Source: a virus. Taken from it: DNA of 31,147 bases. Positions within the stretch are counted from its first letter, which is position 1; every line of letters begins with the position of its first letter. The notes under the pieces were generated by a model. The model was not told the origin of the DNA and searched no databases. It saw only the letters and a program-made list of their open reading frames with translations. Both the position numbers and the translations under genes were made by a program. The stretch covers positions 1 to 31,147 of the IMG/VR virus record IMGVR_UViG_3300021961_000386; one strand, given 5' to 3'. This document shows positions 7,765 through 14,584 of this stretch, piece after piece.

Positions 7765-7792
7765 AAGAGAGGGGCTACGGTCCCTCTCTTTA
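7765..7792 (+). terminator. cUACGg tetraloop hairpin
   Basis: Stem of 11 pairs, AAGAGAGGGGC against GTCCCTCTCTT with one G-U pair, closed by a C(TACG)G loop of the very stable UNCG class, then only TTA. It lies between the HTH and bS21 genes. With such a short U tract it may attenuate or protect RNA rather than fully terminate. A sister hairpin is at 9895. Confidence 0.65.
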
Positions 7793-7811
7793 CCATTCAA
7801 TGGAGCAATAA

Positions 7812-8051
7812 TTGACTACTGATAATCGTGAGCCTTGGGAACACCTCAAGGGTATTTCTGTAACCGTTCGCAACAATGATGTGAACGGTGCTTTGCGCAT
7901 TCTAAAGAAGAAAGTCCAGCGTGAAAATCTTTTGCGTGATCTTTCCGAACGTGAACATTTCACAAAGCCTTCTATCAAGCGCCGCCTGAAAAAGCAGCAG
8001 GCTGTTATTCGTTGGAAGAAAAAACAAGCTGAGATTGCTGAGACACTCTAA
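7812..8051 (+). CDS. rpsU: Ribosomal protein bS21
   Basis: A 79-residue homologue of small-subunit protein bS21. The core GISVTVRNNDVNGALRILKK and the basic segment FTKPSIKRRLKKQQAVIR match the cellular protein (VKVxExxxxxxALRRFKR, then FYEKPTxxRKRxxAxAxKR). bS21 sits next to the 3' end of 16S rRNA and aids start-site selection through the Shine-Dalgarno helix. Phage-encoded bS21 is known and can enter host ribosomes. The start must be TTG 7812, because a stop codon (TAA 7809-7811) directly precedes it in frame and GGAG (7802-7805) is 6 nt away; no in-frame ATG exists near the N-terminus. A weak start codon could limit its level. It follows the cUACGg hairpin. Confidence 0.92.
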   Translation: MTTDNREPWEHLKGISVTVRNNDVNGALRILKKKVQRENLLRDLSEREHFTKPSIKRRLKKQQAVIRWKKKQAEIAETL

Positions 8052-8092
8052 GCGCAGCATACATAATAATATCATAATTTTTTGGAGTTGTC

Positions 8093-8959
8093 ATGGCAGC
8101 AATGGAAATTTCAGTATCTATTGAAGAACTACGCAAAAAGAAAATCTTCGTCGCTACCCCAATGTATGGTGGTGCCTGCGGAGGTCAGTATACCAAGTCA
8201 TCTGTCGATCTTGCACAGCTTGCGACCCAGTATGGCATGGACGTTCGCTTCTTCTATCTCTTCAACGAATCGCTAATCACTCGCGCTCGCAACTATCTGG
8301 TCGACGAGTTTCTTCGCAGTGATTGCACTCATCTCATGTTCATCGACTCCGATATTGGTTTCGATCCGAACGACGTTATCGCTCTCGCAGTTATTGCTGA
8401 AGAGGGCACTGACAAGCATATTGTCTGCGGTCCTTATCCTAAGAAGTGTATTGCTTGGGAAAAGATCAAGCGCGCAGTCGATAAAGGTTTCGCTGACAAG
8501 AATCCAGAGAATCTGGAAAAGTATGTTGGTGACTACGTGTTCAATCCAAAGGAAGGTACTGGTTCTATCCCACTCGACGAACCAGTTGAAGTGCTCGAAG
8601 GCGGCACTGGTTTCATGATGATCCAGCGAGCAGCTCTTGAGAGGTTTCAAGCGTCTTATCCTCAATACATGTATAAGCCCGATCACGTTCGTACAGAACA
8701 CTTCGATGGTTCGCGTGAAATCCTGATGGCTTTCCAAGCGGAAGTCGATCCTGTCTCAAAGCGTTATCTCTCTGAAGACTACTGGTTCTGCCAGAAGGCT
8801 TGGGAGATCGGCGTCAAGACTTGGCTGTGTCCGTGGATGAAGCTCCAGCACATGGGTTCCTATGTGTTCGGTGGTTCGCTCGTTGACTTGGCTCAGATTG
8901 GCGCTGGTGCTACTGCTGATGTCGATCTTGTCAAGCCTAGAAACTTCAAAGGTAAGTAA
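8093..8959 (+). CDS. GT-A-type glycosyltransferase-like protein
   Basis: A 288-residue protein with the outline of a GT-A glycosyltransferase: KKIFVATPMYGG (16-27) starts the nucleotide-sugar domain, MFIDSDIGFDP (82-92) carries the DxD motif (D85, D87) that binds metal and sugar nucleotide, and SEDYWFCQKAWEIG near the C-terminus matches the late acidic motif of such enzymes. T4-like phages often carry one. It could glycosylate modified phage DNA bases, a virion protein or a host surface sugar; nothing here decides. GGAG (8083-8086) precedes ATG 8093; the second ATG at 8102 is less well placed. It ends with TAATG overlap to the next gene. Confidence 0.82.
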   Translation: MAAMEISVSIEELRKKKIFVATPMYGGACGGQYTKSSVDLAQLATQYGMDVRFFYLFNESLITRARNYLVDEFLRSDCTHLMFIDSDIGFDPNDVIALAVIAEEGTDKHIVCGPYPKKCIAWEKIKRAVDKGFADKNPENLEKYVGDYVFNPKEGTGSIPLDEPVEVLEGGTGFMMIQRAALERFQASYPQYMYKPDHVRTEHFDGSREILMAFQAEVDPVSKRYLSEDYWFCQKAWEIGVKTWLCPWMKLQHMGSYVFGGSLVDLAQIGAGATADVDLVKPRNFKGK

Positions 8960-9180
8960 TGCTTATTCAACTAACACATCCAGAAGAAAACTACGAGTTG
9001 TGGATCGATCCCAGCGAAATCATCGTTATGGAAAGATACAACAAGAAGCGTTCATCAGCCATTCTTACTTTGGCTGATGATCGTCCTGATGTAACAGCCA
9101 TCGTTCTCAAAAGCGGTAAGACCATGGCTTGCAAAGAGACTCCATCAGAAATCTTTGCTATCATGCGTAAAAACTCTTGA
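8959..9180 (+). CDS. Small FlbD-like protein (73 aa)
   Basis: A 73-residue protein that starts by a 1-nt TAATG overlap with the glycosyltransferase gene. The pattern LIQLTHP, a middle strand ending in IIVMER, then AIVLKSGKTMACKETPSEIF resembles the small beta-rich FlbD family linked to flagellar genes, but the likeness is weak and its job in a phage is unknown. Its TGA stop (9178-9180) lies within the -35 box of the clamp promoter. Confidence 0.72.
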   Translation: MLIQLTHPEENYELWIDPSEIIVMERYNKKRSSAILTLADDRPDVTAIVLKSGKTMACKETPSEIFAIMRKNS

Positions 9181-9205
9181 CCTTGAACCCATACAGTGAT
9201 ACACT
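9177..9205 (+). promoter_or_regulatory. Promoter for the sliding clamp, -35 overlaps a stop codon
   Basis: TTGACC (9177-9182), 17 nt, TACACT (9200-9205); the TGA of the upstream gene is bases 9178-9180. A second reading, TTGAAC (9183-9188) with TATATT (9206-9211), also has a 17-nt spacer, so the start point is uncertain. Confidence 0.65.
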
Positions 9206-9226
9206 TATATTATTGGAGGCTACATG

Positions 9227-9892
9227 ATGAAACTGTCTAAAGAAACCACTGAAATCCTGAAGAACTTTGCGACAATCAATCCGTCGCTAATCTTTCAGGC
9301 TGGTACGGTACAAAAGACCGTATCTCCTACCAAGACTGTCTTGGTAAAGGCAAACATTAGCGAATCGTTCGCTAAGGAATTTGCTATCTATGATTTGACT
9401 CAGTTCATCTCGACTATTACAATGTTCGAAGATGCTGATTTGAATCTTGGTAATGATACTGTTACCATTACCAATGGCAAAGCAAAAGCAAACATTCGCT
9501 ATGCCAAGAGCGATCTTATTCAAGCTCCTCCTGCTAAGGAAATCAATCTTCCATCAACGGAAATTAGCTTTACCTTGGAAGAAGCTGCTATGAAGGGCGC
9601 TCTCCGTGCTGCTGGTGTTCTGGGTCTACCAGAAATTGCTCTTGTTGGTAAGAACGGTAAGGCTTATCTTACTGCTCTCGACTCACGCAACGATGGCTGT
9701 CATACCTTTGAGTATGAAGTTGGCGATGCCAATGCTAACTACCGCATGATCTACAAGATCGACAATCTAAAGTTGCTGGACCGTGAATACGAAGTTCGTG
9801 TTTCAGCTAAGGGTATCTCGCACTTCAAGTCCAAGACTGGCGATATCGAATACTGGATTGCGACCGAACAAGGTAGTAAATACGGTGAATAA
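9227..9892 (+). CDS. 45: DNA polymerase sliding clamp gp45
   Basis: A 221-residue homologue of T4 gp45, the trimeric ring that tethers polymerase gp43 to DNA and, in T4, also activates late transcription. The start MKLSKETTEILKNFATINPS is nearly the T4 N-terminus (MKLSKDTTALLKNFATINSG), which is why ATG 9227 is preferred to the adjacent ATG 9224; the GGAGG at 9215-9219 spaces better to 9227. The length matches T4 (228). The conserved YDLTQFISTI region and the closing strands are present. It opens the replication group and is followed by a hairpin that separates it from gene 44, perhaps because more clamp than loader is needed. The T4-type late boxes in this window suggest that its late-transcription role is kept. 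Confidence 0.97.
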   Translation: MKLSKETTEILKNFATINPSLIFQAGTVQKTVSPTKTVLVKANISESFAKEFAIYDLTQFISTITMFEDADLNLGNDTVTITNGKAKANIRYAKSDLIQAPPAKEINLPSTEISFTLEEAAMKGALRAAGVLGLPEIALVGKNGKAYLTALDSRNDGCHTFEYEVGDANANYRMIYKIDNLKLLDREYEVRVSAKGISHFKSKTGDIEYWIATEQGSKYGE

Positions 9893-9894
9893 AA

Positions 9895-9923
9895 AAGAGG
9901 GGCTTCGGTCCCTCTTCTCTTTT
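9895..9923 (+). terminator. cUUCGg tetraloop hairpin
   Basis: Nine-pair stem (AAGAGGGGC with GTCCCTCTT, one G-U pair) closed by C(TTCG)G and followed by CTCTTTT. It stands three bases after the gene 45 stop. T4 also uses cUUCGg hairpins between replication genes. Probably a partial terminator lowering gene 44 expression relative to 45. Confidence 0.8.
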
Positions 9924-9939
9924 ATAATATGGAGCCAAG

Positions 9940-10878
9940 ATGCGTGAAGAATTTCTCTGGGTTGAAAAGTATCGTCCTCGCAAGATTGCAGACTGTGTTC
10001 TGCCTGAGGATTTGAAGTTCACATTTCAGGAGTTTGTGAACAATGATAATATTCCAAATCTTCTTCTCTCTGGTAGTGCTGGTGTTGGTAAGACAACAGT
10101 GGCTCGTGCCATGCTGGAAGAAATCAACGCCGACTATATTGTTATCAACGGATCGATGAATGGTAACATCGACACTCTCCGAACCGACATTCGAAACTTT
10201 GCAGCGACTGTGTCATTCACAGGCGGAAGAAAGTATGTTATTCTCGACGAAGCTGACTATCTTAATGCCAATTCGACGCAACCAGCGTTGCGTAACTTTA
10301 TGGAAGAATTTTCCAGCAACTGCGGGTTCATTCTCACCTGTAACTTTATCAACAGGATTATCGATCCACTTCATTCTCGCTGTTCCGTCATAGAGTTCAA
10401 GATCGGTGCTAAGGAGAAAGCTGAACTTGCGAAGCAGTTTCTCGCGCGCGCGTGCGGGATTCTGGATCAAGAAAATGTTGGTTACGAAAAGAAAGTCTTG
10501 GCTGAAGTGATTATGAAGCACTTCCCAGACTGGCGTCGAGTTCTCAACGAGCTTCAGCGTTATTCTGTTCGTGGTACAATCGATTCTGGTATTCTCGCGA
10601 GTGTTGACAATGTAGAGATCAAGGAACTTGTCAAATATCTAAAAGGTCGCGAATTCGAATCCATGCGCAAGTGGGTTGCTACGAACGCTTCGATGGATGT
10701 CAATACACTATTCCGCAAGCTATATGATGCAGCAAGTGATATCATGAAGCCAGATTCGATTCCAGCACTTGTTCTTGCTTTGGCTGACTATCAATACAAA
10801 GCTGCGTTTGTCGTCGATCAAGAAATCAATATGGCTGCTTGCATGACGCAGATCATGATGGATTGTGAGTTCAAGTAA
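9940..10878 (+). CDS. 44: Clamp loader large subunit gp44
   Basis: A 312-residue AAA+ ATPase (T4 gp44 has 319) that with gp62 opens and loads the gp45 ring. WVEKYRP (7-13) is the RFC-box start, GSAGVGKT (45-52) is Walker A, LDEADYLN (102-109) is Walker B, and SRC (146-148) carries the arginine finger that senses ATP in the neighbouring subunit. The C-terminal domain is alpha-helical as in the family. GGAG at 9931-9934 precedes ATG 9940. Its stop overlaps the next gene (TAATG), so the nuclease gene that follows is translationally coupled to it rather than gene 62 as in T4. Confidence 0.97.
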   Translation: MREEFLWVEKYRPRKIADCVLPEDLKFTFQEFVNNDNIPNLLLSGSAGVGKTTVARAMLEEINADYIVINGSMNGNIDTLRTDIRNFAATVSFTGGRKYVILDEADYLNANSTQPALRNFMEEFSSNCGFILTCNFINRIIDPLHSRCSVIEFKIGAKEKAELAKQFLARACGILDQENVGYEKKVLAEVIMKHFPDWRRVLNELQRYSVRGTIDSGILASVDNVEIKELVKYLKGREFESMRKWVATNASMDVNTLFRKLYDAASDIMKPDSIPALVLALADYQYKAAFVVDQEINMAACMTQIMMDCEFK

Positions 10879-11381
10879 TGAGCAATATTGTTTCTCTGAT
10901 CGAAGAACGTTTTCTGCAACCAGAAGAATCTGATCATAGATATGACAAATCACCATTCAAACATCTAAAGAGCATGTTGCCTAAACAAAAGGGCAAACGG
11001 TTCGAACAGATTACCGAATGTGTAATTCGCAAGCTCGGTTATGATGTAAGAGATCGTGTATCGCCTGATCACGATCTTATCATCGACAATATAAAGTGCG
11101 AGATCAAAGGTGCAACTTTGGTCAAAGGCAAAGACATCTTTTCGTTTCTACAGATACGAGCAGATCAAGACTATCAAGAACTAGTCTTTACTTTATTCTA
11201 TCCGCATGATATGATTATTCTTAGAATGGACAAAGAACTGGTAAAGACATTAATAAATAATGGTACGTTCAAGAAGCAGCACGGTGGCAACAAGGCTGAG
11301 TCTGGAACGTATTGCTACTACGGAAACGAAAAGACACTTGAAGCACTTGGGGCAACCAGAGTAAATGGAAAGTCTGCCTAA
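10878..11381 (+). CDS. PD-(D/E)xK nuclease-like protein
   Basis: A 167-residue protein with the signature of a PD-(D/E)xK nuclease: E43 in a helix (GKRFEQITECVI), PDHDLI with D64/D66, CEIKG with E75 and K77, then FLQIR with Q92, the usual order of a type II restriction enzyme core. It overlaps gene 44 by one base and the following DNA methyltransferase gene by 17 nt. The nuclease-methyltransferase pairing suggests a restriction-modification module or a DNA-modification-dependent nuclease; a replication or recombination nuclease is the alternative given its place in the replication operon. Start ATG 10878 has no strong Shine-Dalgarno sequence, which fits translational coupling. Confidence 0.78.
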   Translation: MSNIVSLIEERFLQPEESDHRYDKSPFKHLKSMLPKQKGKRFEQITECVIRKLGYDVRDRVSPDHDLIIDNIKCEIKGATLVKGKDIFSFLQIRADQDYQELVFTLFYPHDMIILRMDKELVKTLINNGTFKKQHGGNKAESGTYCYYGNEKTLEALGATRVNGKSA

Positions 11382-12291
11382 GACAATTACCACTCAGGAA
11401 TTGATGAGCTTGGACTATCGCTACAACTATAGCGATGACGAGCTTATGCAAGACTGGGAAAAGCTACGAGCCACAATCAAGTTCAAGTCTGGTGCGCAGT
11501 TCAAGCCTGGTATGAAGTTGTGTCAACACTTCTTTGACAACTTCTGGTCCATCGAAAACGAGAAGGGTCAATCCTTCGCGAAAGCGTGGGCTGACTATCA
11601 GATTATGGATCAGGTTCGTGAATGGGGATTGCAAGGCATGAGCCAGCTTTGGTTGAGCTGGATTCGTCGCGCGGTCTATATGCGTGCAAGTCTTCCCAAT
11701 TCAAGTTTCTATCGCCCGCACTTCTCAAAGCAGATTTGCATGATGACCCGTAAGTATGAAGGGCGAGTATTTGATCCTTGTATGGGTTGGGGTGGTCGCT
11801 TGCTCGGTACAGTCGCTCAAGGTTGGCATTATACTGGTTGCGATCCAAACAAACAGACCTATGCTAATCTACAGCGAATGATTAGCTTTCTTGGTATTGA
11901 CAATAGTGTATCAATTCACAATATTGGTGCCGAAGAATTTGACTTTGCCTCGATTGATCCTGTCGATGTCGTTGTAACATCTCCGCCATACTTCAATCTG
12001 GAGATTTACACAGACGATAAGAATCAGTCATACAATAAGCATGATACATATAGTAGCTGGAGAGACAACTGGTATATCCCGCTTATCGAAAAGTCTCTTG
12101 CTGTTTTGAAAGATGATGGAATCTCTGCCTGGAACGTGATGAACTTCAAAGGTAACGATCTAGTCGGTGATCTTATTTCAACTCATGAGAAGCATGGTTG
12201 GAATATTGTAGGGACAGTTGGCTTCAATAGCCCTCTGTCAAATATGAGAAAACTGAAGAACAAAGATGTGACATACCTATTCAGAAGGTAA
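11365..12291 (+). CDS. DNA (N4-cytosine or N6-adenine) methyltransferase
   Basis: A 308-residue amino-methyltransferase. FDPCMGWGGRLLG (about 135-147) is the SAM-binding motif I, and VTSPPYFN (about 203-210) is catalytic motif IV. The SPPY form is most common in N4-cytosine enzymes, while N6-adenine enzymes more often have DPPY or NPPY, so N4 is a mild preference. The first 120 residues form an extra N-terminal domain, mostly helical, that may read the target sequence. It starts inside the nuclease gene (17-nt overlap), so the two proteins are made together, as expected for a paired restriction and modification system. Protection of phage DNA from the partner nuclease or from host enzymes is inferred. 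Confidence 0.87.
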   Translation: MESLPKTITTQELMSLDYRYNYSDDELMQDWEKLRATIKFKSGAQFKPGMKLCQHFFDNFWSIENEKGQSFAKAWADYQIMDQVREWGLQGMSQLWLSWIRRAVYMRASLPNSSFYRPHFSKQICMMTRKYEGRVFDPCMGWGGRLLGTVAQGWHYTGCDPNKQTYANLQRMISFLGIDNSVSIHNIGAEEFDFASIDPVDVVVTSPPYFNLEIYTDDKNQSYNKHDTYSSWRDNWYIPLIEKSLAVLKDDGISAWNVMNFKGNDLVGDLISTHEKHGWNIVGTVGFNSPLSNMRKLKNKDVTYLFRR

Positions 12292-12297
12292 TTCGTT

Positions 12298-12870
12298 ATG
12301 AAACTGAAAACTAAATTTGAAAAGCCTAATGCTACAATGAATACACTCTTTTCCGTTCTTGGAATGGAGAAGCCTATTCTCTGTGCCGAAGATATTATGC
12401 CACAGGTATATAAGTCGCTCGGCGAATCTGGTTCATCATCAATCTACTTTGATTGGTGTACACCAGATACGGGAAAACGACGTTCGCTCGGACTTCGAAC
12501 AAGCTGCGAACGCAATCTTGATATCTCAGCTTGGTATAGACTTCGTGTAAAGTTGCCTGTAAGCAATACAAACTTTTCTTATGTTGGCGTTACTGATTCC
12601 GAAACTGGAACTCTCTATCATAGACTTTATATTGCTTGTAGTGCTATGGAAGGTACTCTTCACAAAACAGAAAGTCACGCCTTTACAAAAATCCATCATA
12701 TACTGGAAAATAATGATCTAACTTTGCACGATCTAAGTATATCGTTTGATCATTGCCCAATTCCGGAAGACTTGTTTGGTATTTCTTCTTATGAGATCGA
12801 AACACTTTTGATTGCTAATGAACGAAATCAGGGTTATGTTGTTTTGAATAAGGGGTGTTATGGCTTCTAA
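12298..12870 (+). CDS. Protein of unknown function (190 aa)
   Basis: I do not recognise this 190-residue soluble protein. It has seven or so Cys residues scattered without a clear zinc pattern and looks alpha/beta. It begins 7 nt after the DNA methyltransferase and overlaps gene 62 by 11 nt. With the two genes before it, it forms the insertion between genes 44 and 62, so it might belong to that nuclease-methyltransferase module, for example as a specificity or control subunit. AAGG (12286-12289) precedes ATG 12298 at a somewhat long spacing. Confidence 0.8.
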   Translation: MKLKTKFEKPNATMNTLFSVLGMEKPILCAEDIMPQVYKSLGESGSSSIYFDWCTPDTGKRRSLGLRTSCERNLDISAWYRLRVKLPVSNTNFSYVGVTDSETGTLYHRLYIACSAMEGTLHKTESHAFTKIHHILENNDLTLHDLSISFDHCPIPEDLFGISSYEIETLLIANERNQGYVVLNKGCYGF

Positions 12871-13255
12871 ACCTTTTATCTATGTCGAAAGTGTCAGTAA
12901 CACTAAAAAGAACTTGATGAAAGGGACAGCAAATGATGAATTGGCTGAAAAAGGATACGATCCCTATAAAACCAACAAATCGATGTCATACTTTTCTGAC
13001 GGTATTCTTTTTGCCAACGAGATGAATATGAGGCCTCATCTCGACAACAAGCCACAATACGAGTATTTGCTAAATAGTCTGCGGAAGCGTAAAAGGTTTG
13101 CCCGATGGGTCAAGAAAGAACCTAATGCTTCCGTTGAGATGATCATGGAATACTATGGCTATGGTCGTTCGAAGGCTGAGGAAGCTCTCAGAGTTTTGAC
13201 CGATGAACAGCTTGCCATGATCGAGGTAGCACTCGACAAAGGTGGAAAGGTATGA
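12860..13255 (+). CDS. 62: Clamp loader small subunit gp62
   Basis: A 131-residue gp62, the non-ATPase subunit that completes the gp44/62 clamp loader. The segment MSYFSDGILFANEMN followed by HLDNKPQYEYLLNSLRKRKR and FARWVKK matches the short gp62 of T4-like cyanophages as I recall it; the T4 protein is longer (187). Its position before RegA agrees with the T4 order 45-44-62-regA-43. The start at 12860 overlaps the previous gene, with AAGGGG at 12850-12855 as the ribosome site. The C-terminal part (KEPNASVEMIMEYYGYGRSK to the end) looks like a small helical domain. Confidence 0.9.
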   Translation: MASKPFIYVESVSNTKKNLMKGTANDELAEKGYDPYKTNKSMSYFSDGILFANEMNMRPHLDNKPQYEYLLNSLRKRKRFARWVKKEPNASVEMIMEYYGYGRSKAEEALRVLTDEQLAMIEVALDKGGKV

Positions 13256-13659
13256 ACACATCGGTTGAAAGTATGGTCGAAGTAAAGCTTCGATCATCAG
13301 AAGATTTCCTAAAGATTCGTGAAACACTTACCCGTATTGGTGTCGCTTCTCGACGCGACAAGGTATTGTTTCAGTCATGTCATATCCTGCACAAGCAGGG
13401 TCGTTACTATATTGTTCACTTCAAAGAATTGTTTGCTCTAGATGGTAAGCCAACCAACTTCTCAGACGAAGACAAGGCTCGCCGTAATACAATTGCCAAT
13501 CTTCTTGCCGAATGGGATTTGATTGACATTGTAAGTCTGGAGAGAACTAAGGAACCAGTCGCTCCCCTAAACCAGATCAAGATTCTGGCACATAAGGAAA
13601 AGAACGATTGGAAGCTCGAAGCAAAATACAATATCGGAAAAAAACGTTCTGATACTTGA
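13252..13659 (+). CDS. regA: RegA translational repressor
   Basis: RegA binds the start regions of early phage mRNAs and blocks their translation. The 135-residue protein matches T4 RegA (122) through the middle: EDFLKIRETLTRIGVASRRD, then DKVLFQSCHILHKQGRYYIV and HFKELFALDG, each nearly identical to T4. ATG 13252 overlaps the gp62 stop (ATGA); a second start at ATG 13273 would give MVEVKLRSSEDFL, closer to the T4 N-terminus (MIEITLKKPEDFL), but has a weaker ribosome site. Many starts in this window could be targets. Its TGA stop is part of the -35 box of the Hsp20 promoter. Confidence 0.96.
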   Translation: MNTSVESMVEVKLRSSEDFLKIRETLTRIGVASRRDKVLFQSCHILHKQGRYYIVHFKELFALDGKPTNFSDEDKARRNTIANLLAEWDLIDIVSLERTKEPVAPLNQIKILAHKEKNDWKLEAKYNIGKKRSDT

Positions 13660-13684
13660 CATTTTTTGTTGCGGTGCTTATATA
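13656..13684 (+). promoter_or_regulatory. Promoter for hsp20, -35 contains the RegA stop codon
   Basis: TTGACA (13656-13661; TGA stop at 13657-13659), 17 nt, TATATA (13679-13684). AT-rich bases to 13688 allow a shifted -10. The mRNA would carry a leader of about 50 nt, unusually long for this window. Confidence 0.75.
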
Positions 13685-13712
13685 TACAGTTGACGGTGCC
13701 TGATGGACTGTC

Positions 13713-13743
13713 TAATTCAACCTTGCCTAACAGGAGGTAATTA
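13713..13743 (+). promoter_or_regulatory. Candidate RNA thermometer hiding the hsp20 ribosome site
   Basis: The leader just before the hsp20 start can fold into 12 pairs: TAATT (13713-13717) with AATTA (13739-13743), ACCT (13720-13723) with AGGT (13735-13738), and CCT (13726-13728) with AGG (13732-13734), with 2-nt bulges CA and TG on the 5' side and an AAC loop. All of the Shine-Dalgarno AGGAGG (13732-13737) is paired. The TTGCC opposite the ribosome site recalls ROSE elements, which control small heat-shock genes in rhizobia by melting on warming. Function inferred from structure only. Confidence 0.6.
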
Positions 13744-13745
13744 CT

Positions 13746-14201
13746 ATGGCAAACTCATACACACAACTCCCTTCCGCTTTCGCTTCTTTCGATCCATTTT
13801 CTGTTGGTTTCGACAAGAGCTTCAAGCTGCTTGCTGATCAGCTAGAAACAATCGGTAAGAACGTTCCTGGCTATCCGCCTTACAACATCAAGAAGGTTGA
13901 TGATAACAAGTATGTCATCGAACTGGCTGTTGCTGGTTTCGCAAAGACTGATCTTGAAATCACTCTTGACGGCGGCAAGCTAACAGTCGCTGGTAAGACT
14001 AAGGATGCCAGCGATCTAGACAACGCAAATGTCTACTACTTCTATAAGGGTATCGCAGAGCGCGCGTTCACACGTACGTTTACTCTTGCTGACTCCGTAG
14101 AAATCAAGGATGCTGAAATGATTAACGGCATTCTGAAAGTTTGGCTCGAAAATATCATTCCTGATAGTAAGAAGCCTAAAAAGATCGATATCAAGGACTA
14201 A
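13746..14201 (+). CDS. Small heat-shock protein Hsp20 (IbpA-like)
   Basis: A 151-residue alpha-crystallin-type chaperone that holds unfolding proteins. Around 25 residues in, FDKSFKLLADQLE precedes YPPYNIKKVDDNKYVIELAVAGFAKTDLEI, the start of the alpha-crystallin domain; RAFTRTFTLADSVEIKDAEM and NGILKVWLEN are its later strands, with the G-x-L motif typical of the family. The C-terminal I-x-I anchor appears as KKIDIKD. The length equals bacterial IbpA-type proteins. T4-like cyanophages commonly carry hsp20 near the replication genes. The gene has its own promoter, a structured leader that can hide the AGGAGG ribosome site, and a strong terminator, so it is a single-gene unit. Confidence 0.95.
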   Translation: MANSYTQLPSAFASFDPFSVGFDKSFKLLADQLETIGKNVPGYPPYNIKKVDDNKYVIELAVAGFAKTDLEITLDGGKLTVAGKTKDASDLDNANVYYFYKGIAERAFTRTFTLADSVEIKDAEMINGILKVWLENIIPDSKKPKKIDIKD

Positions 14202-14224
14202 TCGTATATTGATTTATTGATTAT

Positions 14225-14257
14225 AGCTGGGTAGCAATCCTGCTGCCCAGCTTTTCT
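14225..14257 (+). terminator. Rho-independent terminator after hsp20
   Basis: Twelve-pair stem, AGCTGGG-T-AGCA with TGCT-G-CCCAGCT (14225-14236 and 14241-14252, one T-G pair), loop ATCC, followed by TTTTCT when the last stem T is counted. A classic intrinsic terminator. Confidence 0.9.
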
Positions 14258-14273
14258 ACGCAGGGAGATACGT

Positions 14274-14444
14274 ATGTTAGAAGCTATCCGCAATACACTT
14301 CGATACTATATAACCATTGTTGAGCTTGTCAAGTTGACAGACGAAGAACTCGGTCATCTCAATCTCAAGCGCGGCGATGTCGTTCACGTTGCACTCAAGC
14401 AGTATTGGAAAGACAATGGCCTCAATTCTCGCGCTTTTCACTGA
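14274..14444 (+). CDS. Small protein of unknown function (56 aa)
   Basis: A 56-residue ORF starting MLEAIRNTLRYYITIVELVK, with a ribosome site GGGAG (14263-14267) at good distance from ATG 14274. It is soluble and looks helical at the start, followed by LTDEELGHLNLKRGDVVHVALKQ, which could be a compact alpha/beta unit. It is the first gene after the hsp20 terminator and no clear promoter precedes it, so its transcription may come from read-through. I do not recognise it. Confidence 0.62.
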   Translation: MLEAIRNTLRYYITIVELVKLTDEELGHLNLKRGDVVHVALKQYWKDNGLNSRAFH

Positions 14445-14493
14445 GTTCAAGCAACTCTTTCGTCAGATGATGGGCAATAGACCTTATGGTTGA
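14416..14493 (+). CDS. Possible tiny ORF (25 aa), overlapping
   Basis: MASILALFTEFKQLFRQMMG and five more residues, starting inside the previous ORF and overlapping the next by 8 nt. No good Shine-Dalgarno sequence other than GGAAAG (14407-14412). It could be an amphipathic helix peptide. Coding is uncertain. Confidence 0.3.
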   Translation: MASILALFTEFKQLFRQMMGNRPYG

Positions 14494-14563
14494 ATCCCTT
14501 CGTAAACTGTTATCTAATATGCTAGATCACTTCTCTAATATGGGAAGCTATCCTAACGGCTAA
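14486..14563 (+). CDS. Possible tiny ORF (25 aa), overlapping
   Basis: MVESLRKLLSNMLDHFSNMG and five more residues. It starts within the previous tiny ORF (ATGGTTGA overlap) and its TAA stop is inside the late-type box CTAAATA. No ribosome site of its own, so it would need coupled translation. Coding is uncertain. Confidence 0.28.
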   Translation: MVESLRKLLSNMLDHFSNMGSYPNG

Positions 14564-14566
14564 ATA
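14560..14566 (+). promoter_or_regulatory. Late promoter box CTAAATA before the endolysin
   Basis: CTAAATA within GGCTAAATAGC (14558-14568), an 11-mer repeated exactly at 24715. T4-type late promoters have TATAAATA at the -10 position and cyanophage versions allow CTAAATA. A start near 14572 would give a short leader with GGAGG before the endolysin ATG, a fitting place for a late gene. Confidence 0.6.
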
Positions 14567-14584
14567 GCGCGGAAGGAGGCTCCC

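Noticed and set aside
11253-11262. ATAAATAA resembling a late box
   Set aside because: It is inside the nuclease gene with no nearby start codon that it could serve.
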